Below, piece by piece: positions 6,175-14,287 of a DNA stretch of 49,170 nt. Below the pieces are notes generated by a model. It searched no databases. It had not been told where the DNA came from and saw only the letters and a program-made list of their open reading frames with translations. Location: NCBI GenBank assembly GCA_018057825.1, contig JAGPCY010000054.1, positions 1 to 49,170 on the forward strand. The letters are read 5' to 3'. This stretch comes from Kofleriaceae bacterium. GTDB taxonomy: Bacteria > Myxococcota_A > Polyangia > Haliangiales > Haliangiaceae. How positions within the stretch are numbered: position 1 is the first letter of the stretch; every line of letters starts with the position of its first letter. A program made the position numbers and the translations under genes.

Positions 6175-8339
6175 CGCGCCGCCTCGCGCCACGCCGGGTC
6201 GCGCCAGGCCCGCCACAGCGACGGCTGGGTGATGAAGTTGACCGCCAGCCCGCGGACGTACGGTCGCATCAACACCTTCTGGGTGTAGTTGAACATCGGG
6301 ATGATCGGCTGCCCGGCGATCAGCACCTCCTCGGCGGCGCGGACCTTGGCCAGGCGCGCCACCGGGTCGGACAGCGCGGCGGCCTCGTCGAGCAGGCGAT
6401 CGAAGTCGCGGTCGCACCAGCGGGCGCGGTTGTTCGAACCGCCGCACTGCCACAGCCGGAGAAACTCGACCTCGGGATCGGCGGCCGACCCGGTCCAGCC
6501 CAGGCGCGCCAGCTCGAAGCTGCCGGCCCGGGTGTCGCTCAGGAACACCTGCCACTCCTGCTGCTCGAGGCGCACGCGCAGGCCGAGGGTGCGCCGCCAC
6601 TCGGCCTGCAGGTACTCGGCGACCAGCTTGTGACCCTCGAAGCCGAGGTTGTACTTGTAGACCAGCTCGCGCGGGAACGCCGCGCCGAGCTCGGCCTTGG
6701 CCAACGCCAGCTCGGCCCGCGCGGCGTCGGGATCGTACTCGAGGCCGCGCGGCGGCACGTAGCACAGCCGCCCGCGCTCGATCACCAGGGCCACGCCGGG
6801 GGTCGACCGGGTCACGCCACACGCCGCGAGATCCTCATCGGACAAGGCCGCGATCAGCGTGCCCGGGGTGTAGCTCGCGACGCCGATCTCGCCGCCGCGC
6901 AGGAAGTCGGCGATGCGCGAGCGATCGAGGGCCAGCGCCAGCGCGCGCCGCAGGTGGACGTTGGGGAAGGTCTCGGTGTTGATCACCGCGAAGTACACGC
7001 CGAGCTGGGGCGCCACGATGTAGTCGCGGTAGGGCTGCCCCCCGCGGCCGGTCGACAGCGCCGCCAGGTACGACTGCGGGACGTGGTTGGCGGCCACCGC
7101 GTCGCACCGCCCGGTGAAGTACAGGTTGGCCGACGCCGCCTGATCGTCGACCGACAGCACGTCGACGCGATCGAGGTGGAGGTCGTCGGGATCGCGATAG
7201 GTCGGCGACCGGGTCAAGGTCAGGTGATCGCGAACCTCGTGGGCGGTCAGGCGCAGCGGCCCCGAGGTCACGATCGTGTCCGGCCGGGTCCAGGTCCGGG
7301 GCCGCCGCGCCACCGCGGCCCGCGGCACCGGGCGCAGCGACCGCGAGGCCGCCGCGGCCAGGAGCGACGGCGTCGGATCGGCGGCCTCGAAGATCACGGT
7401 GTGAGCGTCGGGGACGCGGACGCCGAGGGCCTCGGGCAGGAGCAGCACCTGGTCTCCGGCGACCTCGCGCTGGATCGCGACCTTGGCGGCGTCGACCTCG
7501 GGCGGCGCGACCGGCGCACCCGGGACGTGCTTGCTGGGGACCGGGCGCACCGTGAACCGGCGCGCGGCGTTGGGCGCGACGTCCAGTTCGCCCAGGGGCA
7601 CCCAGCCGTAGGTGCCCTCGCCGCGATCCCAGAACACGAAGGCCCAGGGCGCGCCGTCGGGGCTGGGTGGGCTGGCCGGACGCCCGGCCACCTCGACGAT
7701 CGTCAGGTCGGCGCCCGCCGGCGCGGTGGCGTAGGCCGCCCTTGCCGGGGCGCCCAGGTCGCGCAGCGCCACCGGTCGCGAGCCGCGCCGCAGGTTGGGA
7801 TCGGGCGGGCGCTCAAGGTCCTCGAAGCGCGCGCCGTCGATCGCCACGATCTCGACCAGCTCGCCGCTGGCCAGGTCGACCAGGGTCCGGCCGCCGAGGA
7901 AGCCGTCGTAGCCCTTCATCCAGTCGAGGAAGTCGGAGTTCACCGAGCCGGTCAGCGGGTGCAGAACCCGGCTGGCCTGGAACGCGACGTCGTAGGCGGT
8001 GACCGGCGCGCCGTCGGACCACCGCGCGTCGGGCCGGAGCTGGAAGGTCACGCGACGCTGATCGGCGGACAGCTCGTAGCGCGCGGCCAGGCCCGGGGTC
8101 GGCAGGCCGCCGTCGTCGAAGATCATGAGGCCGTCGAACAGGGCATGGATGATCGGGGTCGCCACCGTCGACTGGCCGTGGGCCGGGTCGAGGTTGTCGG
8201 GCTCGCCGCTGTTGCACCAGCGCAGGAGCCGGGGATCATCGACCGTCGGCACCGCGCCGAAGTACTCGCCCGACGGCAGGCCGCACCCGGCCAGCGCGGC
8301 CGCGCCGGCGACGAGCGTGGTAAGGTGGCGACGGCTCAT
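6171..8339 (-). CDS. Peptide-binding lipoprotein of an ABC importer (OppA/DppA-type, SBP_bac_5)
   Basis: 722 residues. The signal peptide MSRRHLTTLVAGAAALAGCG has an LAGC lipobox. Features of the SBP_bac_5 fold are EPDNLDPAHG near the start, DGLMIFDDGGLPTPGLAARY, TFQLRPDARWSDGAPVTAYDV, and late in the protein the paired QAEWRRTLG and GWTGSAADPEVEF segments. At 722 residues it is longer than the usual 530-600. The extra material lies around residues 140-300, between the two early lobes, and is rich in Pro and charged residues. The ATG forms a CATG with the start of the divergent zinc-ribbon gene, leaving no 5' gap. Its own Shine-Dalgarno is not obvious. Confidence 0.9.
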   Translation of the reverse strand: MSRRHLTTLVAGAAALAGCGLPSGEYFGAVPTVDDPRLLRWCNSGEPDNLDPAHGQSTVATPIIHALFDGLMIFDDGGLPTPGLAARYELSADQRRVTFQLRPDARWSDGAPVTAYDVAFQASRVLHPLTGSVNSDFLDWMKGYDGFLGGRTLVDLASGELVEIVAIDGARFEDLERPPDPNLRRGSRPVALRDLGAPARAAYATAPAGADLTIVEVAGRPASPPSPDGAPWAFVFWDRGEGTYGWVPLGELDVAPNAARRFTVRPVPSKHVPGAPVAPPEVDAAKVAIQREVAGDQVLLLPEALGVRVPDAHTVIFEAADPTPSLLAAAASRSLRPVPRAAVARRPRTWTRPDTIVTSGPLRLTAHEVRDHLTLTRSPTYRDPDDLHLDRVDVLSVDDQAASANLYFTGRCDAVAANHVPQSYLAALSTGRGGQPYRDYIVAPQLGVYFAVINTETFPNVHLRRALALALDRSRIADFLRGGEIGVASYTPGTLIAALSDEDLAACGVTRSTPGVALVIERGRLCYVPPRGLEYDPDAARAELALAKAELGAAFPRELVYKYNLGFEGHKLVAEYLQAEWRRTLGLRVRLEQQEWQVFLSDTRAGSFELARLGWTGSAADPEVEFLRLWQCGGSNNRARWCDRDFDRLLDEAAALSDPVARLAKVRAAEEVLIAGQPIIPMFNYTQKVLMRPYVRGLAVNFITQPSLWRAWRDPAWREAAR

Positions 8340-8559
8340 GGACGAGTTTCGTTGTCCGCGCTGTGGCAGCTACGCCGTCGAGCGGTCCCAGACCGCGTTC
8401 GCGGCCTTCACCATGGTCGAGATGAACTGCCGCGGATGCAAGCTCTACGAGGAGCGACGGACCGACGCCGGTGAGTTCGCGGCCTGGGCCGAGCGCTGGC
8501 GCGGTCGCCCGCAGATCCCGATCTACGACTACTACGACGACCTGGTCGACGTCGATTGA
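8338..8559 (+). CDS. Small zinc-ribbon protein, 73 aa
   Basis: 73 residues starting MDEFRCPRCGSYAVERS. Two C-x2-C knuckles (CPRC near residues 6-9 and CRGC near 31-34) make a short zinc ribbon, followed by an acidic, aromatic tail with YDYYDDLVDVD. AAGGTGG at 8322-8328 provides a Shine-Dalgarno for the ATG at 8338. The start codon shares two bases with the start of the divergent binding-protein gene, and the stop overlaps the TTG start of the exporter gene (TTGA). Function unknown. Confidence 0.75.
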   Translation: MDEFRCPRCGSYAVERSQTAFAAFTMVEMNCRGCKLYEERRTDAGEFAAWAERWRGRPQIPIYDYYDDLVDVD

Positions 8560-9422
8560 GCGCCGCGGCCGTCGATGGTGAGCGGGCCCGGGCGGTGATC
8601 GCGCTGGCGGTGGTCGGCGTGTTGTGGTCGACCGCCGGCGCGCTGATCATGGCGGTCGAGTGGCCGCCGGCCGCGATCTGGGGGCTGCGCTCGGCGATCG
8701 CGGCGCTGGCCCTGGGCGCGATCGCCCGGCCGTCCCTGCGCGGCCTCACCGGCGCCGAGTGGGCCTCGGCGGCGGCCCTGGCGATCACGACCGGGCTGTT
8801 CATCCTCGCCAACAAATGGACCACGCCGGCCAACGCGATCTTGATCCAGTACGCCGCGCCGGCCTGGGCCGCGATCATGGCCGCGGTCTTCCTGCGCGAG
8901 CCGGCCCGGGCCATCGACGGCGTCACGATCGCCCTGGCCCTGGCCGGGGTCGCGCTGTTCTTTCTCGACGAGCTGTCCTTCGCCCACCAGCGCGGCAACG
9001 CGGTGGCGCTGATCGCCGGCGTCACCTTCGCCGCCAACGTGGTCTTGCTCCGGCACATCGCGCGTCGCCCCGGCGGCGGCTCGAGCTCGGCGTTGCGCGC
9101 GATGTGGCTCGGCCAGGCCCTGGCCGCGGTGGTCGCGTTGCCCTGGGTCGTCACCGCGCCGGCCCTGCCCGCCACCGGCTGGGCCGCCATGCTGGCCCTC
9201 GGCCTGGTCCAGCAGACCGCGACCACCCTGCTCTACGCCTGGGCCATCCGTCGGGTCACCGCCGTCGAGGGCCTCCTCCTGCCCATCGTCGAGCCGATCC
9301 TTTCGCCGGTCTGGGTCGGCCTGGCCTTCGCCGTCTGGCCCGGCCCCATGGCCCTGGTCGGTGGCGCGATCGTCGTCGCCGCCGTGACCCTTCGCGGCTG
9401 GGTCGCGGCCCGCGGCGGGTAA
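8556..9422 (+). CDS. EamA/DMT-superfamily exporter
   Basis: 288 residues, about 10 membrane helices in two EamA-type halves. The first half has VIALAVVGVLWSTAGALI and AIWGLRSAIAALALG; the second has GNAVALIAGVTFAANVVLL and the closing VGLAFAVWPGPMALVGGAI. This superfamily exports small metabolites or amino acids; the substrate cannot be told. I take a TTG start at 8556, overlapping the previous stop; an in-frame GTG at 8595 is an alternative that barely trims the first helix. The TAA at 9420-9422 is followed two bases later by hexanucleotide array 2. Confidence 0.88.
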   Translation: MSAAAVDGERARAVIALAVVGVLWSTAGALIMAVEWPPAAIWGLRSAIAALALGAIARPSLRGLTGAEWASAAALAITTGLFILANKWTTPANAILIQYAAPAWAAIMAAVFLREPARAIDGVTIALALAGVALFFLDELSFAHQRGNAVALIAGVTFAANVVLLRHIARRPGGGSSSALRAMWLGQALAAVVALPWVVTAPALPATGWAAMLALGLVQQTATTLLYAWAIRRVTAVEGLLLPIVEPILSPVWVGLAFAVWPGPMALVGGAIVVAAVTLRGWVAARGG

Positions 9423-9424
9423 CC

Positions 9425-9550
<126 letters not shown>

Positions 9551-9583
9551 GCGCACCGACGACTCCCGTGCCACGCTGCCGGC

Positions 9584-10072
9584 TTGCGTAGCTCTCTCGC
9601 CGTCGTTCGTCCCGGCCCCTCCCTGGTGGCCGCCCTCGTCGCCGCCACCCTCGCCGCCTGCTCCGCCAGCCGACCGCCGGCCGCGCCGTGCCCGGCCACG
9701 CCGTCCACGCCGGCCGTGACGCCAGCCGCGACGCCGGCCGCGATGCCCACCGCAATCTCGCCGGCGACGCTCCAGGGCGCCTGGGTCGTCGACCTGCGCG
9801 GCGCGCCAGGGGACGAGCCCTACACGCAGCCGTTCGTGGTCGAGGCCGTCGACGAGACCGCGCGCAGCCTGCGCGGCAGCTTCTACAACTCCGAGATCTC
9901 CTGGTCTCGCTTCAACACCGCGTGGGGCAAGCTGGTGATCACGTTCATCACCAGCGACGGCCAGGGCGAGTACGTGCACACCGCGACCCTCGAGGGCGAC
10001 ACCCTGGTCGGCAGCAGCACCGCGCAGCACCGAAACCTGCTGGTGCCCTGGACGGCGACCCGCGCGCCCTGA
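9584..10072 (+). CDS. Lipoprotein of unknown function
   Basis: About 162 residues from a TTG start (MRSSLAVVRPGPSLVAAL); a GTG at about 9626 is possible. The signal peptide ends in an LAAC lipobox. A Pro/Ala/Thr-rich linker of about 35 residues (TPSTPAVTPAATPAAMP) leads to a compact domain of about 100 residues. Its beta-strand pattern (GAWVVDLRG, QPFVVEAVDE, SLRGSFYNSE, LVITFITSDG, HTATLEGDTLVGSS) suggests a lipocalin- or META-like barrel that could bind a small ligand at the cell surface. It lies directly downstream of array 2. No family name can be given. Confidence 0.7.
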   Translation: MRSSLAVVRPGPSLVAALVAATLAACSASRPPAAPCPATPSTPAVTPAATPAAMPTAISPATLQGAWVVDLRGAPGDEPYTQPFVVEAVDETARSLRGSFYNSEISWSRFNTAWGKLVITFITSDGQGEYVHTATLEGDTLVGSSTAQHRNLLVPWTATRAP

Positions 10073-10116
10073 CCCGGCGGCCCCCACGGTCGGCCGAGTG
10101 TGCGTACACTACCGGC

Positions 10117-11442
10117 GTGCGCTGGCTGGCCAACGTCGCTCACGTCGCGTGGGTCGGCCTCGTCGTGTTCGTGGTCGTCCTCGGCTACGGGCTGGCGCGC
10201 CTCGGCCTGCTCCTCGGCCTGGCGTGGAGCGGCGCGCGGCGTCGACGGGCGGTGGCGCGCCTGAACGGCTGGACCCTGCGCAAGCTGATGGAGTTCCTCG
10301 GCGCGTCGTTCATCAAGATGGGCCAGGTGATGAGCACGCGGCCCGATCTGTTCGCGCCCGAGACCATCGCCCAGCTCAAGCGGCTGCAGGATCGGCTGCC
10401 GGCCTTCAGCTTCGCCCAGGTCGAGAAGATCATCGCCGCTGACACCGGTCGGCCGCTGACCGAGACCTACGCCGAGTTCGACCCGACGCCGGTGGCCGCG
10501 GCCTCGGTGGCCCAGGTCCATCGCGCCCGCCTGCGCGACGGCCGCGAGGTCGCGGTCAAGGTGCTGCGGCCCAACGTCCGCCGCCAGGTCGAGCGCGACG
10601 CGGTGCTCTTGATCTTCGGCGCCCGCGTGATCGCGCTCCACCCGCGCCTGCGCCGCAGCGATCCGGTCGGCCACACCCGCCACTTCGTCGAGGCCATCCA
10701 CGATCAGACCGATCTGCGGATCGAGGCCGCGAACTACCGCCGCTTCCACGACAACTTCGCGACCTGGACCACGGTCAAGTTCCCCGAGGTCCTGGCGCCG
10801 TCGACCGAGCGCGTGTTGACCATGGAGTTCATCCGCGGGGTCAAGATCGACGCCCTGCCCGACGACGCCAAGCGGCCGATGTCGTCGGTGGTTCGCAAGG
10901 CGATGTTCCAGATGTGCTTCGACGACGGCTTCCTCCACGCCGATCTCCACCCCGGCAACATGCTGGTCGACGAGGCCGGCCGGCTGGTCTTGTTCGACGT
11001 CGGTCTGGCCAAGCACCTGCACGAGGACGTGCTCCTGCAGTTCATCGACATGGGCAAGTGCCTGACAATGGGCACGCCGCACGATCTGGTCGCGCACCTC
11101 AAGCGATTCCACACCTACCTCGGCGAGATCGACTGGCCGGCGGTCGAGCGCGACGTCGCGGTCTTCGCCCAGCGGTTCCGCGGCCAGAAGGCCTCGGAGC
11201 TCGACTACGGGCGGCTGTTCAACGAGATGTTCGCGATCGGCCGCCGCTACCACGTCCGTCCCGTGACCGACATGACCTTGGTGCTGGTCGCGCTGGTGAC
11301 GGCCCAGGGCATCGGCAAGATGCTCGACCCCACGGTCGATGTCTTCGCCCACGTCGCCCAGCACCTCGTGCCGGTGCTGCAGAAGCGCAACGAGCGGGTC
11401 CCCGACACCGACGTGGCCCGGGCCGCCGCCGCGCCGCGGTGA
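10117..11442 (+). CDS. AarF/ABC1/UbiB-family kinase-like protein
   Basis: 441 residues from GTG at 10117. A membrane-active N-terminus (about residues 7-35) precedes the ABC1 signature: FIKMGQVMSTRPDLF (the KxGQ element), the Ala-rich loop AAASVAQVHRARL, the lysine in VAVKVLRP, HADLHPGNML and LFDVG in place of DFG. These define the atypical kinase/ATPase fold of UbiB/COQ8 proteins, which support quinone lipid synthesis. UbiB usually has C-terminal membrane helices, whereas here the clear hydrophobic segment is N-terminal. No quinone-biosynthesis gene is nearby, so assignment as UbiB itself is not claimed. Confidence 0.9.
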   Translation: MRWLANVAHVAWVGLVVFVVVLGYGLARLGLLLGLAWSGARRRRAVARLNGWTLRKLMEFLGASFIKMGQVMSTRPDLFAPETIAQLKRLQDRLPAFSFAQVEKIIAADTGRPLTETYAEFDPTPVAAASVAQVHRARLRDGREVAVKVLRPNVRRQVERDAVLLIFGARVIALHPRLRRSDPVGHTRHFVEAIHDQTDLRIEAANYRRFHDNFATWTTVKFPEVLAPSTERVLTMEFIRGVKIDALPDDAKRPMSSVVRKAMFQMCFDDGFLHADLHPGNMLVDEAGRLVLFDVGLAKHLHEDVLLQFIDMGKCLTMGTPHDLVAHLKRFHTYLGEIDWPAVERDVAVFAQRFRGQKASELDYGRLFNEMFAIGRRYHVRPVTDMTLVLVALVTAQGIGKMLDPTVDVFAHVAQHLVPVLQKRNERVPDTDVARAAAAPR

Positions 11443-11455
11443 TAGCCTCGACGGG

Positions 11456-12097
11456 ATGCAACCCGCGCCGCCGCCCGGCCCGCCCCCACCTGGCCACCCC
11501 GGCTACCCGCCCGGTCCGCCCCCGCCGGGCTATCCCGGGTACCCGCCACCTGGCTATGGGCCCCCCGGCTACGGCTACCCGCCCCCCGGCGGCAAGAAGC
11601 CGTCGCTGACCTGGCTGTGGATCACCCTCGGCGTCCTCGGCGCGCTCATGATCGCGGTGGTGATCTGGCTCATGACCACGGCGACCGACAAGGTGCGCGA
11701 GTACCAGACCCGATCCAAGCGCATCGAGGCCGAGCTGTTTTTGCATCAGCTCGGCAAACACATCCGGGTCCACTACATCGAGTACGCCGCGCTGCCACCG
11801 CTGGCCGCGCCGATCACACCGGCCGCGTCGTGCTGCACGACCGACCTGCGGCGGTGCCAGTCCGACCCCACGTCCTGGCGCACCGAGGCCTGGCGCACCC
11901 TCGACTTCCAGCCGCCTGAGGACACCCACTTCTTCCGCTACGCCTACACCCCGAGCGCCGACGGCCAGTCCTTCACCGCCACCGCGACCGGCGACCTCGA
12001 CTGCGACGGCGCGGAGGTCGTGTTCACGCTGCGCGGCCGGATCGAGGCCGGGGATCTGGTGCTCGACCCGATCGAGCGCCCGCGCAGCCCCGACTGA
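11456..12097 (+). CDS. Pseudopilin-like membrane protein with a Pro/Gly/Tyr-rich N-terminus
   Basis: 213 residues. Residues 1-45 are a Pro/Gly/Tyr repeat (PPGYPGYPPPGYGPPGYG). One long hydrophobic helix follows at about 50-75 (LTWLWITLGVLGALMIAVV), with a charged helix after it, as in pilins. The outer part contains SCCTTDLRRCQSDPTSW and GQSFTATATGDLDCDG, which resemble the C-terminal domain of type IV pilin-like proteins in delta-proteobacteria. There is no processed G/FTLIE leader, so it is either a non-processed relative or a misclassified membrane protein. ATG 13 bp after the kinase stop suggests co-transcription. Confidence 0.65.
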   Translation: MQPAPPPGPPPPGHPGYPPGPPPPGYPGYPPPGYGPPGYGYPPPGGKKPSLTWLWITLGVLGALMIAVVIWLMTTATDKVREYQTRSKRIEAELFLHQLGKHIRVHYIEYAALPPLAAPITPAASCCTTDLRRCQSDPTSWRTEAWRTLDFQPPEDTHFFRYAYTPSADGQSFTATATGDLDCDGAEVVFTLRGRIEAGDLVLDPIERPRSPD

Positions 12098-12149
12098 GCC
12101 GAACGCCGTCGACGTGCCCGACCGTCGGCGCGACGATCGGCTTGACGCC

Positions 12150-12175
12150 CCTCGGGCCCACCGGTAAGCCCGAGG
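12150..12175 (+). promoter_or_regulatory. 8-bp hairpin directly before the S9 peptidase start
   Basis: CCTCGGGC (12150-12157), a 10-base loop, then GCCCGAGG (12168-12175): a perfect 8-bp stem ending two bases before the ATG at 12178. It would hide the only purine-rich (GAGG) bases near the start and could limit translation. If translation begins at the upstream in-frame TTG (12142), the stem would be inside the coding region instead. A smaller stem, CGTCG-GCG-CGACG, lies at 12123-12135. Confidence 0.45.
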
Positions 12176-12177
12176 CC

Positions 12178-14220
12178 ATGCCGAACCTCCGCTGGGCGCC
12201 GCTGGCGCTCGTCCTCCTCGCGGCGCCTGCCGCCGCCGCGCCCAAGGGCCTCACCATCGACGACATGCTGGCGATGCAGCGGGTCGGTGAGCCGGCGGTG
12301 TCGCCCGACGGCAAGTGGGTCGCCTACTCGCTGCGCACCACCGACCTCGACGCCAACAAGGGGCGCCTCGACCTGTGGCTAGCCGCGGTCGACGGCTCGG
12401 GGGCCCGGCGCTTGACCTCCGACCCCGCCAACGACTCCAGCCCGGCCTGGTCGCCCGACGGCGCCTACGTCTACTTCTCGTCGACCCGCGGCGGGTCGTC
12501 CCAGGTGTGGCGGATCGCGGTGGCCGGCGGCGAGGCCGAGCAGGTGACCAAGGTGCCCCTCGACGTCGGCGGCTTCCGGCTGTTCCCCGACGGCAAGCGC
12601 CTGCTCCTGGCGATCGACGTCTGGCCCGACACCCGCACCCTCGCGGCGTCGGTGGCCAAGGACGCCGAGATGGCCAAGATCAAGACCTCGGCCCTGGTCT
12701 ACGACGGCCTCCTGTTCCGCCACTGGGACACCTGGGAGGACGGTCGGTTCTCGCACCTGTTCGCGTGGTCGCCCGACGCGCCGACCGAGGCCCGCGATCT
12801 CACGCCCGGCCTCACCACCGACACCCCGACCCACCCGTTCGGGGGCATGGACGACACCGCGATCTCGCCCGACGGCAAGACCGTCGCGTACGTCGCCCGG
12901 GTCGGCGGCAAGGCCATCGCCTGGACCACCAACACCGACGTCTTCCTGGTCAAGGCCGACGGCACCGGCAAGCCGACCGCGCTGACCGGCGCCAACCTGG
13001 CCTACGACTTCGCGCCGACCTATTCGCCCGACGGCAAGTCGCTGGCGGTCCTGGCCATGGGCCGCCCCGGTTATGAGGCCGATCGCCAGCGCATCGTCAT
13101 CTACGACGTCGCCACCGGCAAGCCGCGCACCGTGACCGAGGCTTGGGATCGCTCGCCGGGGTCGCTCGCCTGGAGCGCCGACGGCAAGACCCTCTACACC
13201 TCGGCCGACAACCTCGGCCAGCACTCGCTGTTCGCGGTCGACGCCGCCACCGGCAAGGTCACGACCCTGGTCGAGAAGGGCTACAACGCCGGGCCCCAGG
13301 TGGCCCGCGGCGAGCTGGTGTTCGCGCGCGACACCCTGCGCCAGCCGGCCGAGCTGTTCGCGATCCCCGCGACCGGCGGCGCGCCGCGCCAGCTCACGCG
13401 CCACAACGACGCCCGGGTCGCCAAGATCGCCTGGGGCGACTACGAGCAGTTCACCTTCAAGGGCGCCAAGGGCGACACCGTCTACGCCTACCTGGTCAAG
13501 CCGGCCAACTGGGACGGCAAGAAGAAGGTGCCGGTGGTCGCGCTCATCCACGGCGGGCCCCAGGGCAGCTTCGGCGATCACTTCCACTACCGGTGGAACC
13601 CGCAGGTGTTCGCCGGCCGTGGCTACGCCGCGGTGGTGATCGACTTCCACGGCTCGACCGGCTACGGCCAGGCCTTCACCGACGCCATCAACGGCGACTG
13701 GGGCGGCGCGCCCTACGACGACATCATGGCCGGCCTCGATCACGCGCTCAAGACCTGGTCGTTCCTCGACGGCAAGCGCCTGACCGCGGCCGGGGCGTCC
13801 TACGGCGGCTACATGATCAACTGGATCAACGGCAAGACCGATCGCTTCAAGGCCCTGGTGTGCCACGACGGCAACCTCGACGAGCAGCTCGCCTACTACG
13901 ACACCGAGGAGCTGTGGTTCCCGGAGTGGGAGCACGGCGGCACGCCCCACGACAACCCGGCCGGCTACGCCAAGCACAACCCGATCGATCTGGTCGCCAA
14001 CTGGAAGACCCCGACCCTGGTGATCCACGGCGGCAAGGACTACCGCGTGGTCGACACCCAGGGCATGTCGACCTTCACCGCGCTCCAGCGCAAGGGCATC
14101 CCGTCGCGCCTGGTCTACTTCCCCGACGAGAACCACTGGGTGCTCAAGCCGCAGAACTCGAAGAAGTGGCACGACGAGGTCTTGGGCTGGCTCGATCGCT
14201 ACACCGCCGGCGTGAAGTAG
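12178..14220 (+). CDS. Secreted S9-family prolyl oligopeptidase / acylaminoacyl peptidase
   Basis: 680 residues from ATG 12178. A signal peptide (LALVLLAAPAAAAPKG) indicates export. The N-terminal half is a beta-propeller built from WD40-like/TolB-like blades with repeated SPDGK motifs (PAVSPDGKWVAYSL, AISPDGKTVAYVAR, TYSPDGKSLAVLA). The C-terminal half is an alpha/beta hydrolase. The nucleophile is the Ser in GASYGGYM (near residue 541), the Asp is in VIHGGKDYRVV and the His in DENHWVL, completing the triad. The oxyanion-side segment ALIHGGPQGSFGDHF is also present. Such enzymes trim peptides, fitting a proteolytic or predatory lifestyle and the peptide importer nearby. Confidence 0.95.
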   Translation: MPNLRWAPLALVLLAAPAAAAPKGLTIDDMLAMQRVGEPAVSPDGKWVAYSLRTTDLDANKGRLDLWLAAVDGSGARRLTSDPANDSSPAWSPDGAYVYFSSTRGGSSQVWRIAVAGGEAEQVTKVPLDVGGFRLFPDGKRLLLAIDVWPDTRTLAASVAKDAEMAKIKTSALVYDGLLFRHWDTWEDGRFSHLFAWSPDAPTEARDLTPGLTTDTPTHPFGGMDDTAISPDGKTVAYVARVGGKAIAWTTNTDVFLVKADGTGKPTALTGANLAYDFAPTYSPDGKSLAVLAMGRPGYEADRQRIVIYDVATGKPRTVTEAWDRSPGSLAWSADGKTLYTSADNLGQHSLFAVDAATGKVTTLVEKGYNAGPQVARGELVFARDTLRQPAELFAIPATGGAPRQLTRHNDARVAKIAWGDYEQFTFKGAKGDTVYAYLVKPANWDGKKKVPVVALIHGGPQGSFGDHFHYRWNPQVFAGRGYAAVVIDFHGSTGYGQAFTDAINGDWGGAPYDDIMAGLDHALKTWSFLDGKRLTAAGASYGGYMINWINGKTDRFKALVCHDGNLDEQLAYYDTEELWFPEWEHGGTPHDNPAGYAKHNPIDLVANWKTPTLVIHGGKDYRVVDTQGMSTFTALQRKGIPSRLVYFPDENHWVLKPQNSKKWHDEVLGWLDRYTAGVK

Positions 14221-14287
14221 CGCGGCGGCGCGGCGCGTGTAACGGCGGCGGCCGGCGGCGGTCTATCGGGGCAACAAGGAGCCGCCG

